Of a DNA stretch of 64,000 nucleotides, positions 41,076 to 50,388 are shown piece by piece. This DNA comes from Flavobacteriales bacterium (GTDB lineage: Bacteria > Bacteroidota > Bacteroidia > Flavobacteriales_G > Salibacteraceae): the NCBI GenBank assembly GCA_003499525.1, contig DNTB01000080.1, positions 466 to 64,465 on the forward strand, read 5' to 3'. The notes under the pieces are model-generated. The model was not told the origin of the DNA. It saw only the letters and a program-made list of their open reading frames with translations, and made no database searches. Position numbers and translations under genes: made by a program. Each line of letters opens with the position of its first letter. Position 1 is the stretch's first letter.

Positions 41076-42293
41076 CTATATTGCAGATATTAACAAGTCC
41101 AAATCCTTGTAGGGGATTCCATAAGCCGAACCGAGAAATTCGTTAGTTAGAATGCCCCGGTACAGATAGACGCCATTTCTGAATCCATTGTGGCTCTTTA
41201 CAAGTTCGTCTACACCGGCTACCCTGCCCATTTCGAGAAGGATCGGAACAAAAATGTTGGATAGTGCATAGGATGCAGTAAAGGGCACTCTGGAATTAAT
41301 GTTTGGTACGCAATAATGAATTACTCCATGTTTGTCAAAGACGGGATGCTCATGATTTGTTATTTCTGAAGTTTCAAAACAACCTCCCTGATCGATACTA
41401 ACATCGATAACAATAGCTCCTTTGCGCATATTCATAACCATTTCCTCACTCACCATACAGGGGGTTCTTCCATGAGGAGCACGCACTGCTCCAATGGCTA
41501 CATCGGCATCTTTGAGAGCTCTCATCAACGAACTTTCCTGAATAATTGAAGTGTGCAAGCGCTGGCCAATATTGTTCTGCAATCGCCGTAGTTTATGGAT
41601 GTCATTATCAAAAACCTCAACAGTGGCACCAAGTCCTAATGCTGCCCTTGTAGAGTACTCTCCTACACTACCAGCACCGATAATGACCACTTTAGACGGT
41701 TTAACCCCTGGAATACCTCCAAGCATTGCGCTTTTGCCGTTGCCGAGTTTACTTAAATATTCTGCTGCAATGAGCACGGCGGTGTTTCCAGCGATTTCGC
41801 CCATTGCCGTAACTAAGGGGTATCCTCCATCACTACCCCGGAGATAATCCCATGCAACGGCTGTAATTCTTTTTCCGATGAGCTTTTTAAGAAAATCCTC
41901 AGGTTGAATAGTAAGTTGAAGGGCGGAAATCAATATTTGTCGCTCCGACATCATAGCGATTTCTTCCAGAGAAGGCGGCTCAACCTTTAAGACAATTTGT
42001 GCCTGATAAATGAGTTCCGGGTCATCCACAATTTCTGCCCCGGCATCGCTGTACTGATGATCTTCAAATCCTGCAGCGAGTCCGGCACCGCGTTCGATTC
42101 GAATATCATGACCGTTATTTACAAGAACCGATACCCCTTCCGGCGTAAGCGCTACTCGATTCTCCTGAAAGGATATCTCTGTGGGAATGCCAATGAACAA
42201 ATGCTTATCCTTTTTAGCTACTTCCAAAAGCTGCTCTTTTGGCATGTAGGAAGCTTGTTTACTAAGGCTCTTTTGAATACTGTCCTCACTCAT
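41076..42293 (-). CDS. ald: Alanine dehydrogenase / AlaDH-PNT family
   Basis: 405 residues. N-terminal substrate domain with FQENRVALTPEGV (about 42) and VLKVEPP (about 101), then an NAD-binding domain with VVIIGAGSVGEYSTRAALGLGA (about 200-222) and the C-terminal NINSRVPFTASYALSN. It interconverts alanine and pyruvate plus ammonia with NAD. About 35 residues at the N-terminus are longer than in Bacillus-type enzymes, as is common in Bacteroidota. Overlaps tsaE by 8 nt and is the last gene of the porX-tsaE-ald operon. Confidence 0.92.
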   Translation of the reverse strand: MSEDSIQKSLSKQASYMPKEQLLEVAKKDKHLFIGIPTEISFQENRVALTPEGVSVLVNNGHDIRIERGAGLAAGFEDHQYSDAGAEIVDDPELIYQAQIVLKVEPPSLEEIAMMSERQILISALQLTIQPEDFLKKLIGKRITAVAWDYLRGSDGGYPLVTAMGEIAGNTAVLIAAEYLSKLGNGKSAMLGGIPGVKPSKVVIIGAGSVGEYSTRAALGLGATVEVFDNDIHKLRRLQNNIGQRLHTSIIQESSLMRALKDADVAIGAVRAPHGRTPCMVSEEMVMNMRKGAIVIDVSIDQGGCFETSEITNHEHPVFDKHGVIHYCVPNINSRVPFTASYALSNIFVPILLEMGRVAGVDELVKSHNGFRNGVYLYRGILTNEFLGSAYGIPYKDLDLLISAI

Positions 42294-42711
42294 TGATCAT
42301 AATTGTTATCGTACCCGAATCGCCCTGCCTTCTTAGCTTCAACGCAATGAAACTAAACCCGATTCGATTTACTAGAAGGTCGGGCCACTCGATAAAACAT
42401 ATATTTCCACTATAAAGGTATTCATCGATGCCAATATCTGAGAGCTCCTGTTCTTCTTTGATTCGATAGAGATCCATGTGGTAGACAATACCGTCAGCAG
42501 GGGTTTCTATCTCATTGATTATCGAAAAAGTGGGACTACTGACCTCCTGTTGTACACCCATCTCTTTACAAACGGCCTGTACTAGTGTTGTTTTTCCCAC
42601 TCCCATTTCTCCAACGAGCAGAAAAACTTTGTATTCATCGCAATAGCTAACGATGTCCCGGGCTACGGCGCTAATACTGTCAAGCGTTACCTCACTGTAT
42701 GTCCTGATCAA
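42286..42711 (-). CDS. tsaE: tRNA threonylcarbamoyladenosine biosynthesis ATPase TsaE
   Basis: 141 residues. P-loop VGEMGVGKTTL (about 33-43), then SSPTFSIINEY-type block (SSPTFSIINEIE) and HMDLYRI, the family signature. It powers the TsaBDE complex that makes t6A37 on tRNA. The start appears to be TTG at 42711, one base after the porX stop; no ATG fits. A partial Sua5/YrdC gene, the other half of the t6A pathway, lies at the end of the window. Confidence 0.95.
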   Translation of the reverse strand: MIRTYSEVTLDSISAVARDIVSYCDEYKVFLLVGEMGVGKTTLVQAVCKEMGVQQEVSSPTFSIINEIETPADGIVYHMDLYRIKEEQELSDIGIDEYLYSGNICFIEWPDLLVNRIGFSFIALKLRRQGDSGTITIMINE

Positions 42712-42712
42712 G

Positions 42713-44257
42713 TTACCTGGGTCTCAAGTGCGCATAAGGCACGATTATTTCCTCCAAAGATATACCTCCATGTTGAAAAGTACCTCTAAAGTAATTGACG
42801 TAGTAATTGTAGTTATTTGGATAGGCAAAGAACAGGTCGTTCAATGCAAAAACATAACTTGATGATACATTCAGTCTGGGAAGCAGCACATCATCGGGGT
42901 TCCTGATGGCCAATACGTCCTTATCTCTATAGCTGAGGTTTTTACCAACTTTGTATCGCAAGTTGGTATTGGTATTTCTGTCTCCTACAATTTTCGAAGG
43001 TTCTTTAACCCTGATACTTCCATGATCTGTTGTAATGACCAGGTTACTGCCACTTTCAGCGATTGATTTTAGAATGTCGCTAAGTGGAGAATGCTCAAAC
43101 CATGAAACAGTGAGAGACCTGTAAGCCGCCTCATCATCGGCAAGCTCACGGATAACTTCCATCTCTGTTCGGGCATGTGACAGCATATCAACAAAATTGT
43201 ATACAATCACATTCAAGTCATTGTTGAGCAGGTTAGCAAAGTTCTCGGCAATTTTCCGACCGAATTTCATGTTTAACACCTTATTGTAACTCATTCTGAG
43301 GTTTAATCCTTCTCGCTTGAGCTGACTTGACAGAAAAGATTCTTCAAAATTGTTCTTACTCCCTTCTTCATCTTCATTCTTCCACTGGCTCGGAAACATT
43401 TGTTGAATATCCCTTGGCATCATCCCTGCGAAAAGTGCATTCCTTGCATATTGAGTTGCTGTGGGTAATATGGCATAATACGTTTCCTCTCTTTCAATTC
43501 TAAAGTACTCTTCGAGCCAGGGCTTAATCATTTTCCATTGATCCAATCGCAAATTGTCAATCACCACTAAAAATGTGGTTTGATTCGAGAGTTCAGGAAA
43601 AAGGTTCTTTTTTAAAACATTGTGTGATAGGGTTGGAGCATCTTCTGATCCCTTTATCCAATCGGAATAATTCTGAGACACAAATCGTGAAAAGATTCTA
43701 TTGGCTTCTTCTTTTTGCATGCGCAAAACATCTTTCATACCTTCATCGTTTGATCTCTCAAGTTGAAGTTCCCAATAGACCACATCTTCGTAGATCTTTT
43801 TCCATTCCTCTGCATCAAGGTGATCTGTAAGCCTCATACCCAGATTTCTAAACTCTCTTTGGTAATTGGTAACTGTCTTTTGCCCCACCAGATCTTTTCG
43901 ATTCAGGTTTTTCTTTATGGCCAATAAAATTTGATTCGGGTTAACGGGCTTTATGAGGTAATCGGATATGTGAGAACCAATAGCCTCTTCCATTATTTCT
44001 TCTTCCTCACTCTTTGTTATCATAATGATAGGTATGGTTCCATTGGTCTGACGAATTCTCGACAGGGTATCCAATCCCGATAGACCCGGCATATTTTCAT
44101 CGAGAAAAATGACATCAAATTCATCGTCTTCGACAAGTTCAAGAGCCTCATCACCACTTTTTGCTGTTAAAACTTCATACCCCCTCTCTTCTAAAAAAAG
44201 GATATGCGGCTTAAGGAGATCAATTTCATCGTCTGCCCATAGAATTTTTGCTGTCAT
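42713..44257 (-). CDS. porX: PorX: response regulator with PglZ/alkaline-phosphatase domain
   Basis: 514 residues. Receiver domain (1-120) with ILWADDEIDLL, phospho-acceptor Asp in VIFLDENMPG (about 54) and Lys in YLIKPVN. The C-terminal PglZ-type phosphodiesterase domain (about 205-510) has VVIDNLRLDQW and ITTDHGSI metal sites. PorX with kinase PorY controls type IX secretion genes in Bacteroidota and may act on nucleotide messengers. The ATG at 44257 (MTAKILWADDE) matches the family start; upstream codons add unlikely sequence. First gene of the operon with tsaE and ald. Confidence 0.95.
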   Translation of the reverse strand: MTAKILWADDEIDLLKPHILFLEERGYEVLTAKSGDEALELVEDDEFDVIFLDENMPGLSGLDTLSRIRQTNGTIPIIMITKSEEEEIMEEAIGSHISDYLIKPVNPNQILLAIKKNLNRKDLVGQKTVTNYQREFRNLGMRLTDHLDAEEWKKIYEDVVYWELQLERSNDEGMKDVLRMQKEEANRIFSRFVSQNYSDWIKGSEDAPTLSHNVLKKNLFPELSNQTTFLVVIDNLRLDQWKMIKPWLEEYFRIEREETYYAILPTATQYARNALFAGMMPRDIQQMFPSQWKNEDEEGSKNNFEESFLSSQLKREGLNLRMSYNKVLNMKFGRKIAENFANLLNNDLNVIVYNFVDMLSHARTEMEVIRELADDEAAYRSLTVSWFEHSPLSDILKSIAESGSNLVITTDHGSIRVKEPSKIVGDRNTNTNLRYKVGKNLSYRDKDVLAIRNPDDVLLPRLNVSSSYVFALNDLFFAYPNNYNYYVNYFRGTFQHGGISLEEIIVPYAHLRPR

Positions 44258-44263
44258 AGCTTG

Positions 44264-44271
44264 TACATTTG
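44264..44271 (+). promoter_or_regulatory. Promoter -7 box (TACATTTG) for the HD-domain gene
   Basis: Exact TAnnTTTG match in the gap upstream of the HD-domain gene; predicted start about 44275. This supports the GTG at 44317 as start over a TTG at 44269 that would lie ahead of the transcript. Confidence 0.42.
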
Positions 44272-44316
44272 CTCGATTATTCAACATTACAATTAAACGC
44301 TGAGAATTTACTGATC

Positions 44317-45558
44317 GTGACTGCATCACTCAAAAAATTCAAAATTTTTAACGACCCCCTCTACGGTTTTATTTCAGTTCCGGAAGGGTTGATTTTTGAG
44401 CTGATTGACAATCCGTGGTTTCAGAGATTGAGAAGAATCCAACAATTGGGATTGACCAACATGGTTTATTCCGGTGCCAATCACACCCGCTTTCAGCATG
44501 CTTTAGGAGCATTTTACCTCATGCAGCAAGCCATTGATACTTTATCCGGTAAAGGGGTTGAAATTAGCGAAGAAGAAAGTGAAGCTGCCTTTATAGCCAT
44601 ATTACTTCACGATATTGGTCACGGTCCATTTTCGCATACTCTCGAGCATTGTCTTTTAAGCAAAGTGCATCATGAAACGCTATCTACTCAAATAATGCAT
44701 GCACTAAATAATGAACTTGGTGGAGCCCTGAAAATGGCTATTTCAATTTATGAAGGCACCTATTCCAAAAAATTTCTGCACCAATTGGTAAGCAGCCAAC
44801 TGGACATGGACCGTATGGACTACCTTATGAGAGATAGTTTTTTTACGGGAGTTTCAGAAGGAGTTATCGGATCCGATCGTATAATTAAGATGTTGAATGT
44901 TGTTGATGATCAGTTGGTAGTAGAGGCAAAAGGAATCTACTCCATAGAGAAGTTTCTGATAGCCCGAAGGTTGATGTATTGGCAGGTTTATTTGCACAAA
45001 ACGGTCGTGGCAGCTGAATTTAATCTTATTCGAATCATAGATCGAGCCCGAGAACTTCTAAAAGATGAAATCAAAATCAACGGTAGCGACCCCTTGCTTT
45101 TCTTTCTAAAAAGAAAAATAACAATCTCCGAGTTAAAAACGAATCCTGAAGTCCTGCAAAACTTTCTCAGGTTGGATGATCATGATGTGCTCTCGGCGGT
45201 TAAAAGCTGGACAAATCATTCTGATTATATCTTAAGAAACTTGTCTATTAATCTGATTAACAGGAGATTAAATAAAATCTACATACATAGAAAACCTTTC
45301 TCCAGAAACCAGATTGATGAGCTTGAGTCAAAGCTTCTGAAACATATGCCTATTGAAAAAGAAGATGCTCATTATTTCGTGTACAGCGACCGTATACAAA
45401 ATCGGGCTTACAGTCAGAGTATCGATGAAATCTTCTTGATGAAAAAGGACACATCACTTGTGAAACTCACTGATGACGCGGACTTACTCAACATTTCCGT
45501 TCTATCTGAACCTGTAGTAAAGTACTTCTTGACTTTTCCAAAGTTCCTTTTGAAATAA
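44317..45558 (+). CDS. HD-domain phosphohydrolase (dNTPase-like)
   Basis: 413 residues from GTG. FQRLRRIQQLGLT and HTRFQHALGAFYL (about 46-65) are followed by ILLHDIGHGPFSH, the HD metal pair, and SSQLDMDRMDYLMRDS. This is the SAMHD1/dGTPase-like HD family present next to lpxD in many Bacteroidota. Probably hydrolyses nucleotides; substrate unproven. The start MTASLKKFKIFNDPLYGF fits the family N-terminus. Confidence 0.88.
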   Translation: MTASLKKFKIFNDPLYGFISVPEGLIFELIDNPWFQRLRRIQQLGLTNMVYSGANHTRFQHALGAFYLMQQAIDTLSGKGVEISEEESEAAFIAILLHDIGHGPFSHTLEHCLLSKVHHETLSTQIMHALNNELGGALKMAISIYEGTYSKKFLHQLVSSQLDMDRMDYLMRDSFFTGVSEGVIGSDRIIKMLNVVDDQLVVEAKGIYSIEKFLIARRLMYWQVYLHKTVVAAEFNLIRIIDRARELLKDEIKINGSDPLLFFLKRKITISELKTNPEVLQNFLRLDDHDVLSAVKSWTNHSDYILRNLSINLINRRLNKIYIHRKPFSRNQIDELESKLLKHMPIEKEDAHYFVYSDRIQNRAYSQSIDEIFLMKKDTSLVKLTDDADLLNISVLSEPVVKYFLTFPKFLLK

Positions 45559-45610
45559 TAATGTGTTAAAAAAATAGGCCCTGAGGATGGTCTGCACACC
45601 TCTAAACTTC

Positions 45611-45618
45611 TATTTTTG
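45611..45618 (+). promoter_or_regulatory. Promoter -7 box (TATTTTTG) for the lipid A operon
   Basis: Exact TAnnTTTG match 29 nt before the lpxD ATG, in an 89-bp gap after the HD gene. The predicted leader is about 26 nt. It would drive lpxD-lpxC/fabZ-lpxA-efp-lpxD-like. Confidence 0.48.
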
Positions 45619-45647
45619 GCGCAATTTCTTCCACCCTGAACGAACTT

Positions 45648-46685
45648 ATGGAACTCAGCGCTGGTCAACTCGCAAATATTCTTGAAGGTGAAATTGATGG
45701 GAATTCAGAGGTATCCCTTCATACCCTTGCTAAAATTGAAGAAGGCATTCCGGGAGCTGTTTGTTTTCTTTCCAATCTGGAATATGAAAAGCACCTGTAT
45801 ACCTCCAAAGCCTCAGCTGTTATTGTAAATCAGGGATTTGTCCCTACTAAAACCGTTCCTGACCACATCACATTAATTAGAGTTGAGAATCCAAGAATGG
45901 CCTTTGCCAAGCTTCTTGAAGCCTATCAACAATTCCGAAAGAAGGAGCCTGGAATTCATCCAACAGCGGTAATTGAAGATAAAGTGACCTTTGGGGAAGA
46001 CGTATACATTGGTCCCAACTGCTACATCGGTAGTGGAAGTGTTGTTGGAAACGGTAGTATCATAAAATCCGGAAGTAGAATTGGAGATTCAGTACAAATT
46101 GGCGAAAACTGCACGATTCACTTCAATGTGGTTATCAATGATGACTGCCGCATCGGTGATAATTGCATCATTCAGCATGGAGCCGTCATAGGAGGAGATG
46201 GATTTGGCTTTCAACCTGATTCAGCAAATGATTATCAAAAAATAAGTCATATTGGAAATGTGATTTTGGAGGATCGCGTTGAAGTAGGTGCGAATACTAC
46301 AATTGACAGAGCTACGCTCGGCTCAACGATTATCAAAAAAGGAGTAAAACTCGACAACCTCATTCAGATAGGTCACAACGTTGTCATTGGAGAAAACACT
46401 GTTATAGCTTCTCAAAGTGGAGTTGCGGGTTCCGTTGTAATTGGCAAAAACTGTATGATCGGCGGTCAGGTTGGATTCGCCGGGCACCAAAAAATCGCTG
46501 ATGGCAGCAAGTTCGCAGCAAAAACGGGAGTGCTTGGCTCAATTAGTACCCCTGATGGTATATATCAGGGAATTCCTGCAGTACCCTTACGAACCTGGCA
46601 AAAAGCACAAATAATATTTAAGCGCCTTCCGGAAATTGGCAAAAAACTGGATGATATTGAGCGCAGATTAAACGACAACAAATAA
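45648..46685 (+). CDS. lpxD: UDP-3-O-acylglucosamine N-acyltransferase LpxD
   Basis: 345 residues. An N-terminal uridine-binding domain (1-100) precedes a left-handed beta-helix with hexapeptide repeats (about 105-300; e.g. VYIGPNCYIGSGSVVG). The catalytic His region is IQIGHNVVIGENTV near residue 245. It adds the N-linked hydroxyacyl chain in lipid A synthesis. Operon order lpxD-lpxC/fabZ-lpxA-efp is standard for Bacteroidota; 11 nt to the next gene. Confidence 0.97.
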   Translation: MELSAGQLANILEGEIDGNSEVSLHTLAKIEEGIPGAVCFLSNLEYEKHLYTSKASAVIVNQGFVPTKTVPDHITLIRVENPRMAFAKLLEAYQQFRKKEPGIHPTAVIEDKVTFGEDVYIGPNCYIGSGSVVGNGSIIKSGSRIGDSVQIGENCTIHFNVVINDDCRIGDNCIIQHGAVIGGDGFGFQPDSANDYQKISHIGNVILEDRVEVGANTTIDRATLGSTIIKKGVKLDNLIQIGHNVVIGENTVIASQSGVAGSVVIGKNCMIGGQVGFAGHQKIADGSKFAAKTGVLGSISTPDGIYQGIPAVPLRTWQKAQIIFKRLPEIGKKLDDIERRLNDNK

Positions 46686-46696
46686 TAAACAGGCTT

Positions 46697-48100
46697 ATGG
46701 TTGAAAAGCAAACAACTCTAGCCAAACCCATAACCATTGAAGGTATTGGACTGCATACAGGAAAACCCGTAAAGCTTGTAATAAATCCTGCTCCGGAAGA
46801 TCATTGGTTTGTCTTTAAGAGAACCGATCTTGAAGGGCAACCGACGATCCTGGCCGATGTAGACAATGTCACTACAACCCAAAGAGGAACCACTCTGGAA
46901 CAAAATGGCGGTGAAGTACATACTACAGAACATCTGCTTGCGGCGCTCTATGGAATGGGTGTGGATAACGCACTTATCGAAGTAGAAGGCCCTGAAATTC
47001 CCATATTGGACGGGAGTGCAAAACCTTTTGTAAAAGCGATAAAAGAGGCTGGTATAAGAGAGCAGAATGCCATTCGCCAGTACTTTGTTCTGGATGAAAA
47101 CCTGAAATACGAAAACCTCGAAAAAGATGCAGAATTTTTGGCCGTGCCGGACGAGGAATACCGTATCACCGTAATGGTCGACTACCACTCCCCTCTCCTA
47201 GGTACACAGCACGCAAGTATGTACAACATTCGGGAGTTTGAAGAAGAAATTTCATCTTGCCGAACATTCGTATTCCTTCGTGAGCTGATGAATCTTGTGA
47301 ATGCCGGGCTTATAAAAGGAGGTGATGTGGGTAATGCCATCGTAATGGTAGATACGGCTATTTCAGAGGAAGAAAAGCAAAAGCTTGCCCATACTTTTGA
47401 TAAGCCGGCTTCCATGCTTCAGGAAACCGGAATAGGAATTCTCAACAACGTAGAGTTGTCTTTTGAGAATGAACCTGCAAGGCACAAACTTCTGGATATC
47501 ATTGGGGATCTTGCATTAGTTGGAAAGCATATTAAAGGGCATATTCTCGCTGCACGGCCAGGGCACATGACTAACTGTGAGTTTGCCCGGGTGCTCAAAC
47601 TTCAGATGAGGAAACAAAGCACCAAAATCGACTTTGACCTGAACAAAGAATCCATTTTTAATATTGAGCAGATAAAGGAAACTCTCCCACATCGATATCC
47701 AATGCTCCTGGTCGATAAGATCATGGAACTAAAAAAGGATGACTATGTCGTAGGGGTTAAGAACGTAACGGCAAACGAGGATATGTTTAACGGCCATTTT
47801 CCCGAAGAGGCTGTTATGCCAGGTGTTCTCATTGTTGAAGCCATGGCTCAAACGGGTGGTTTTCTCATATTGGCTCATGTCGATGATCCGAAAAACTTCT
47901 CAACCTATTTCGCCAAAATCGATAAGGTAAGATTCAAACAAAAGGTTGTTCCTGGCGACACTCTGGTACTAAAACTTGTTCTTCTATCTCCCATCCGAAG
48001 AGGTATAGCTCATATGCATGGATATGCCTATGTTCGTAACAAACTCGTGGCCGAAGGAGAACTTCTTGCTCAAATAGCCCGGAAAACAAAGGATGAATAA
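46697..48100 (+). CDS. lpxC-fabZ: Fused LpxC deacetylase / FabZ dehydratase
   Basis: 467 residues. LpxC part (1-310): GIGLHTG, zinc-site HTTEHLLAALYG (about 76) and HKLLDIIGDLALVGKHIKGH (about 258). FabZ part (about 325-465): LPHRYPMLLVDKI with the active His, and HFPEEAVMPGVLIVEAMAQ with the active Glu. One protein carries the committed lipid A deacetylation and 3-hydroxyacyl-ACP dehydration. The fusion is typical for Bacteroidota. Its last 8 nt overlap lpxA. Confidence 0.97.
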   Translation: MVEKQTTLAKPITIEGIGLHTGKPVKLVINPAPEDHWFVFKRTDLEGQPTILADVDNVTTTQRGTTLEQNGGEVHTTEHLLAALYGMGVDNALIEVEGPEIPILDGSAKPFVKAIKEAGIREQNAIRQYFVLDENLKYENLEKDAEFLAVPDEEYRITVMVDYHSPLLGTQHASMYNIREFEEEISSCRTFVFLRELMNLVNAGLIKGGDVGNAIVMVDTAISEEEKQKLAHTFDKPASMLQETGIGILNNVELSFENEPARHKLLDIIGDLALVGKHIKGHILAARPGHMTNCEFARVLKLQMRKQSTKIDFDLNKESIFNIEQIKETLPHRYPMLLVDKIMELKKDDYVVGVKNVTANEDMFNGHFPEEAVMPGVLIVEAMAQTGGFLILAHVDDPKNFSTYFAKIDKVRFKQKVVPGDTLVLKLVLLSPIRRGIAHMHGYAYVRNKLVAEGELLAQIARKTKDE

Positions 48101-48875
48101 TATTAGTAATCTCGCGTATGTCCACCCGAATGCACAATTAGGGGAAAACATAACTGTTGCGCCATTTGCCACCATTGAAAAAGACGTGATTATCGGGGAT
48201 AATTGCTGGATCGGACCAAATAGCGTTCTCATGAGCGGCTCCAGAATTGGACATTCCTGCAAAGTTTTTCCGGGAGCCGTCATCGGTGCCGATCCTCAGG
48301 ACCTTAAATACAAAGGTGAATATACCACAGTAGAAATTGGCAACCATACCGTTATTCGGGAATGTGCCACCCTTCATAGAGGAACGGCTGACAAGGAAAA
48401 AACGACTGTGGGTGATCATTGTCTTATTATGGCTTATGTGCACCTGGCACATGATGTTGAAGTAGGCAATAATTGCATTATCGCAAATTCAGCAGGCATT
48501 GCCGGACACGCAGTTATTCAGGATAATGTGGTTATTGAAGGGGGAGGGGTTAGTATTCAACAATTCACTATTGTTGGGCAACACTCCTTTATTGCAGGTG
48601 GTGCAATGGTAAGAAAAGACATACCTCCGTTTATCAGGGTTGCAAGAGACCCACTTCAATACGTCGGTGTGAACAAAATTGGCATGCAGCGCAGAGGTTT
48701 CAAAGAAGGAGAAATTAAAACTGTAGAAGACATTTACAGACTCATTTTTGTATTGAACAAAAACTTGTCCAATGGAATCCAGGCTGTTAAAGACACGGTG
48801 CCTGATTCTAAATTGAAGGATATTATACTTGAATTCATTGCCAATAGTCCTGCGGGAATTGTAAAAGGCGTATAA
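48093..48875 (+). CDS. lpxA: UDP-N-acetylglucosamine acyltransferase LpxA
   Basis: 260 residues. Left-handed beta-helix (1-190) with catalytic His in MAYVHLAHDVEVG (about 120), GVSIQQFTIVG and RVARDPLQYVGVN, followed by the C-terminal helical bundle. It performs the first acylation of lipid A synthesis. Length matches the family. It starts inside the lpxC-fabZ end (8-nt overlap). Confidence 0.97.
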   Translation: MNNISNLAYVHPNAQLGENITVAPFATIEKDVIIGDNCWIGPNSVLMSGSRIGHSCKVFPGAVIGADPQDLKYKGEYTTVEIGNHTVIRECATLHRGTADKEKTTVGDHCLIMAYVHLAHDVEVGNNCIIANSAGIAGHAVIQDNVVIEGGGVSIQQFTIVGQHSFIAGGAMVRKDIPPFIRVARDPLQYVGVNKIGMQRRGFKEGEIKTVEDIYRLIFVLNKNLSNGIQAVKDTVPDSKLKDIILEFIANSPAGIVKGV

Positions 48876-48884
48876 AAAATAAAA

Positions 48885-49451
48885 ATGGCAGATACTTCAG
48901 ATATTAGAAACGGCTTATGCATAAGATTCAATCACGACATCTATCAGGTCGTCGAATTCTTGCACGTTAAACCTGGAAAAGGTGCCGCTTTTGTGCGCAC
49001 AAAACTCAAAAGTATGACTACAGGAAAGGTTTTGGATAATACTTTTCCTAGTGGAAGTAAGCTGGAGGAAATCCGGGTGGAAAACCGAAAATATCAATAC
49101 CTGTACGGCGACGACGAAGGGTTTAATTTTATGAATATTCAGGATTACGAACAGATTTACTTAAACAGGAATCTAATTGAATCCGCAGACCTGCTAAAAG
49201 AAGGTGATGTTGTTGATATCCTTTTCAACGCAGAAGAGGAAAGACCTCTAACCGTAGATCTGCCTCCATTTGTGGAAATGGAAATTACCTATACTGAGCC
49301 AGGTGTTAAAGGGGATACCGCCACCAATGCCATGAAACCAGCAAAGGTGGAAACCGGCGCCGAGATCAAAGTGCCTCTGTTTATTAATGAAGGCGATAGA
49401 ATAAAAATTGATACCCGCACACGATCATACGTCGAGCGTTTAAAAAACTAG
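48885..49451 (+). CDS. efp: Translation elongation factor P
   Basis: 188 residues, normal length. KOW-like N-terminal domain with KPGKGAAFVRTKLK, where Lys34 at the tip may be modified, then OB domains ending TRTRSYVERL. It helps ribosomes pass proline runs. Encoded 9 nt after lpxA, as in many Bacteroidota. Confidence 0.97.
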   Translation: MADTSDIRNGLCIRFNHDIYQVVEFLHVKPGKGAAFVRTKLKSMTTGKVLDNTFPSGSKLEEIRVENRKYQYLYGDDEGFNFMNIQDYEQIYLNRNLIESADLLKEGDVVDILFNAEEERPLTVDLPPFVEMEITYTEPGVKGDTATNAMKPAKVETGAEIKVPLFINEGDRIKIDTRTRSYVERLKN

Positions 49452-49455
49452 CTTC

Positions 49456-50388
49456 ATGAATTATCCGGCCCCCCAGCGACTGGACCACATCGCTTCTTTG
49501 ATTGATGCTGAATTTGTTGGTCCTGCTGACTTTGAAATTCTTGGTCAAAATGAAATACATGTGGTACGACCTGGTGACATTGTATTTGTCGATCATCCCA
49601 AATACTACCATAAAGCACTTGATTCTGCAGCAACGATTATTCTCATCAATCAAAAGGTAGAATGCCCCGCAGGAAAAGCCCTACTTGTTCATGATGATCC
49701 CTTCGGTGCATTTAACAAGCTCACCAGGCACTTCAGACCCTTTGTATATAGCAATACCATGATCGACCCCAGTGCTGAAATTGGTGAGGGTACCAAAATT
49801 CAACCTGGTGCCTTTGTAGGGCCTAATGTAAAAATTGGAAAAAACTGCCTGATTCATGCTAATGCTACCATTAATCATGATTGCGAAATTGGAGATTATG
49901 TAGAAATACACTCCAATGTGGTGGTAGGTAGTGATGCCCATTATTATCAAAAAAAGAACGATCAATATCGAACTCTGCAGTCGGGAGGAAAAGTAATAAT
50001 CGAGAATCACGCAACGCTTGGAGCAGGTACTACCATTGACAGAGGTGTTTCTGGAGAGACCATAATTGGATGGGGAACGAAACTGGACAACCTTTGCCAC
50101 ATCGCCCATGATACCAGGATCGGCAAAAATTGTCTTTTTGCGGCCCATACAGGTGTAGCAGGATGTACTGTTGTCGAAGACAATGTTGTTATGTGGGGGC
50201 GGGTTGGAATAACAAGTGGAATAACCATAGGAGAAAATGCTGTAATTCTTGCATGTTCTTGTGTATCTAAATCACTTGAGGGAAATAAAACCTATTTTGG
50301 ATCACCGGCTATAGAGGCCCGCGAAGCATGGAAGCAACTGGCACTGATAAGAAAACTTCCTGAAATAATGGTCAGGTTGAAGGCTTAG
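49456..50388 (+). CDS. LpxD-like hexapeptide acyltransferase paralogue
   Basis: 310 residues with the LpxD layout: N-terminal domain (about 1-100) then hexapeptide beta-helix (IGEGTKIQPGAFVGPNVKIG, IGKNCLFAAHTGVAG). It is only distantly like the LpxD encoded 3 kb upstream. Presumed acyl or acetyl transfer to a UDP-sugar, possibly a second lipid A or surface glycan step. Follows efp by 4 nt. The 3' end overlaps the convergent ligase gene by 17 nt. Confidence 0.85.
   Translation: MNYPAPQRLDHIASLIDAEFVGPADFEILGQNEIHVVRPGDIVFVDHPKYYHKALDSAATIILINQKVECPAGKALLVHDDPFGAFNKLTRHFRPFVYSNTMIDPSAEIGEGTKIQPGAFVGPNVKIGKNCLIHANATINHDCEIGDYVEIHSNVVVGSDAHYYQKKNDQYRTLQSGGKVIIENHATLGAGTTIDRGVSGETIIGWGTKLDNLCHIAHDTRIGKNCLFAAHTGVAGCTVVEDNVVMWGRVGITSGITIGENAVILACSCVSKSLEGNKTYFGSPAIEAREAWKQLALIRKLPEIMVRLKA

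Noticed and set aside
46718..47188. Open frame of 156 codons on the minus strand inside lpxC-fabZ
   Set aside because: Antisense shadow of a certain gene; the protein is Cys/Phe-rich and looks like nothing known.
49681..50148. Open frame of 155 codons on the minus strand inside the LpxD-like gene
   Set aside because: It is a reverse-frame reading of hexapeptide repeats, with no independent support.
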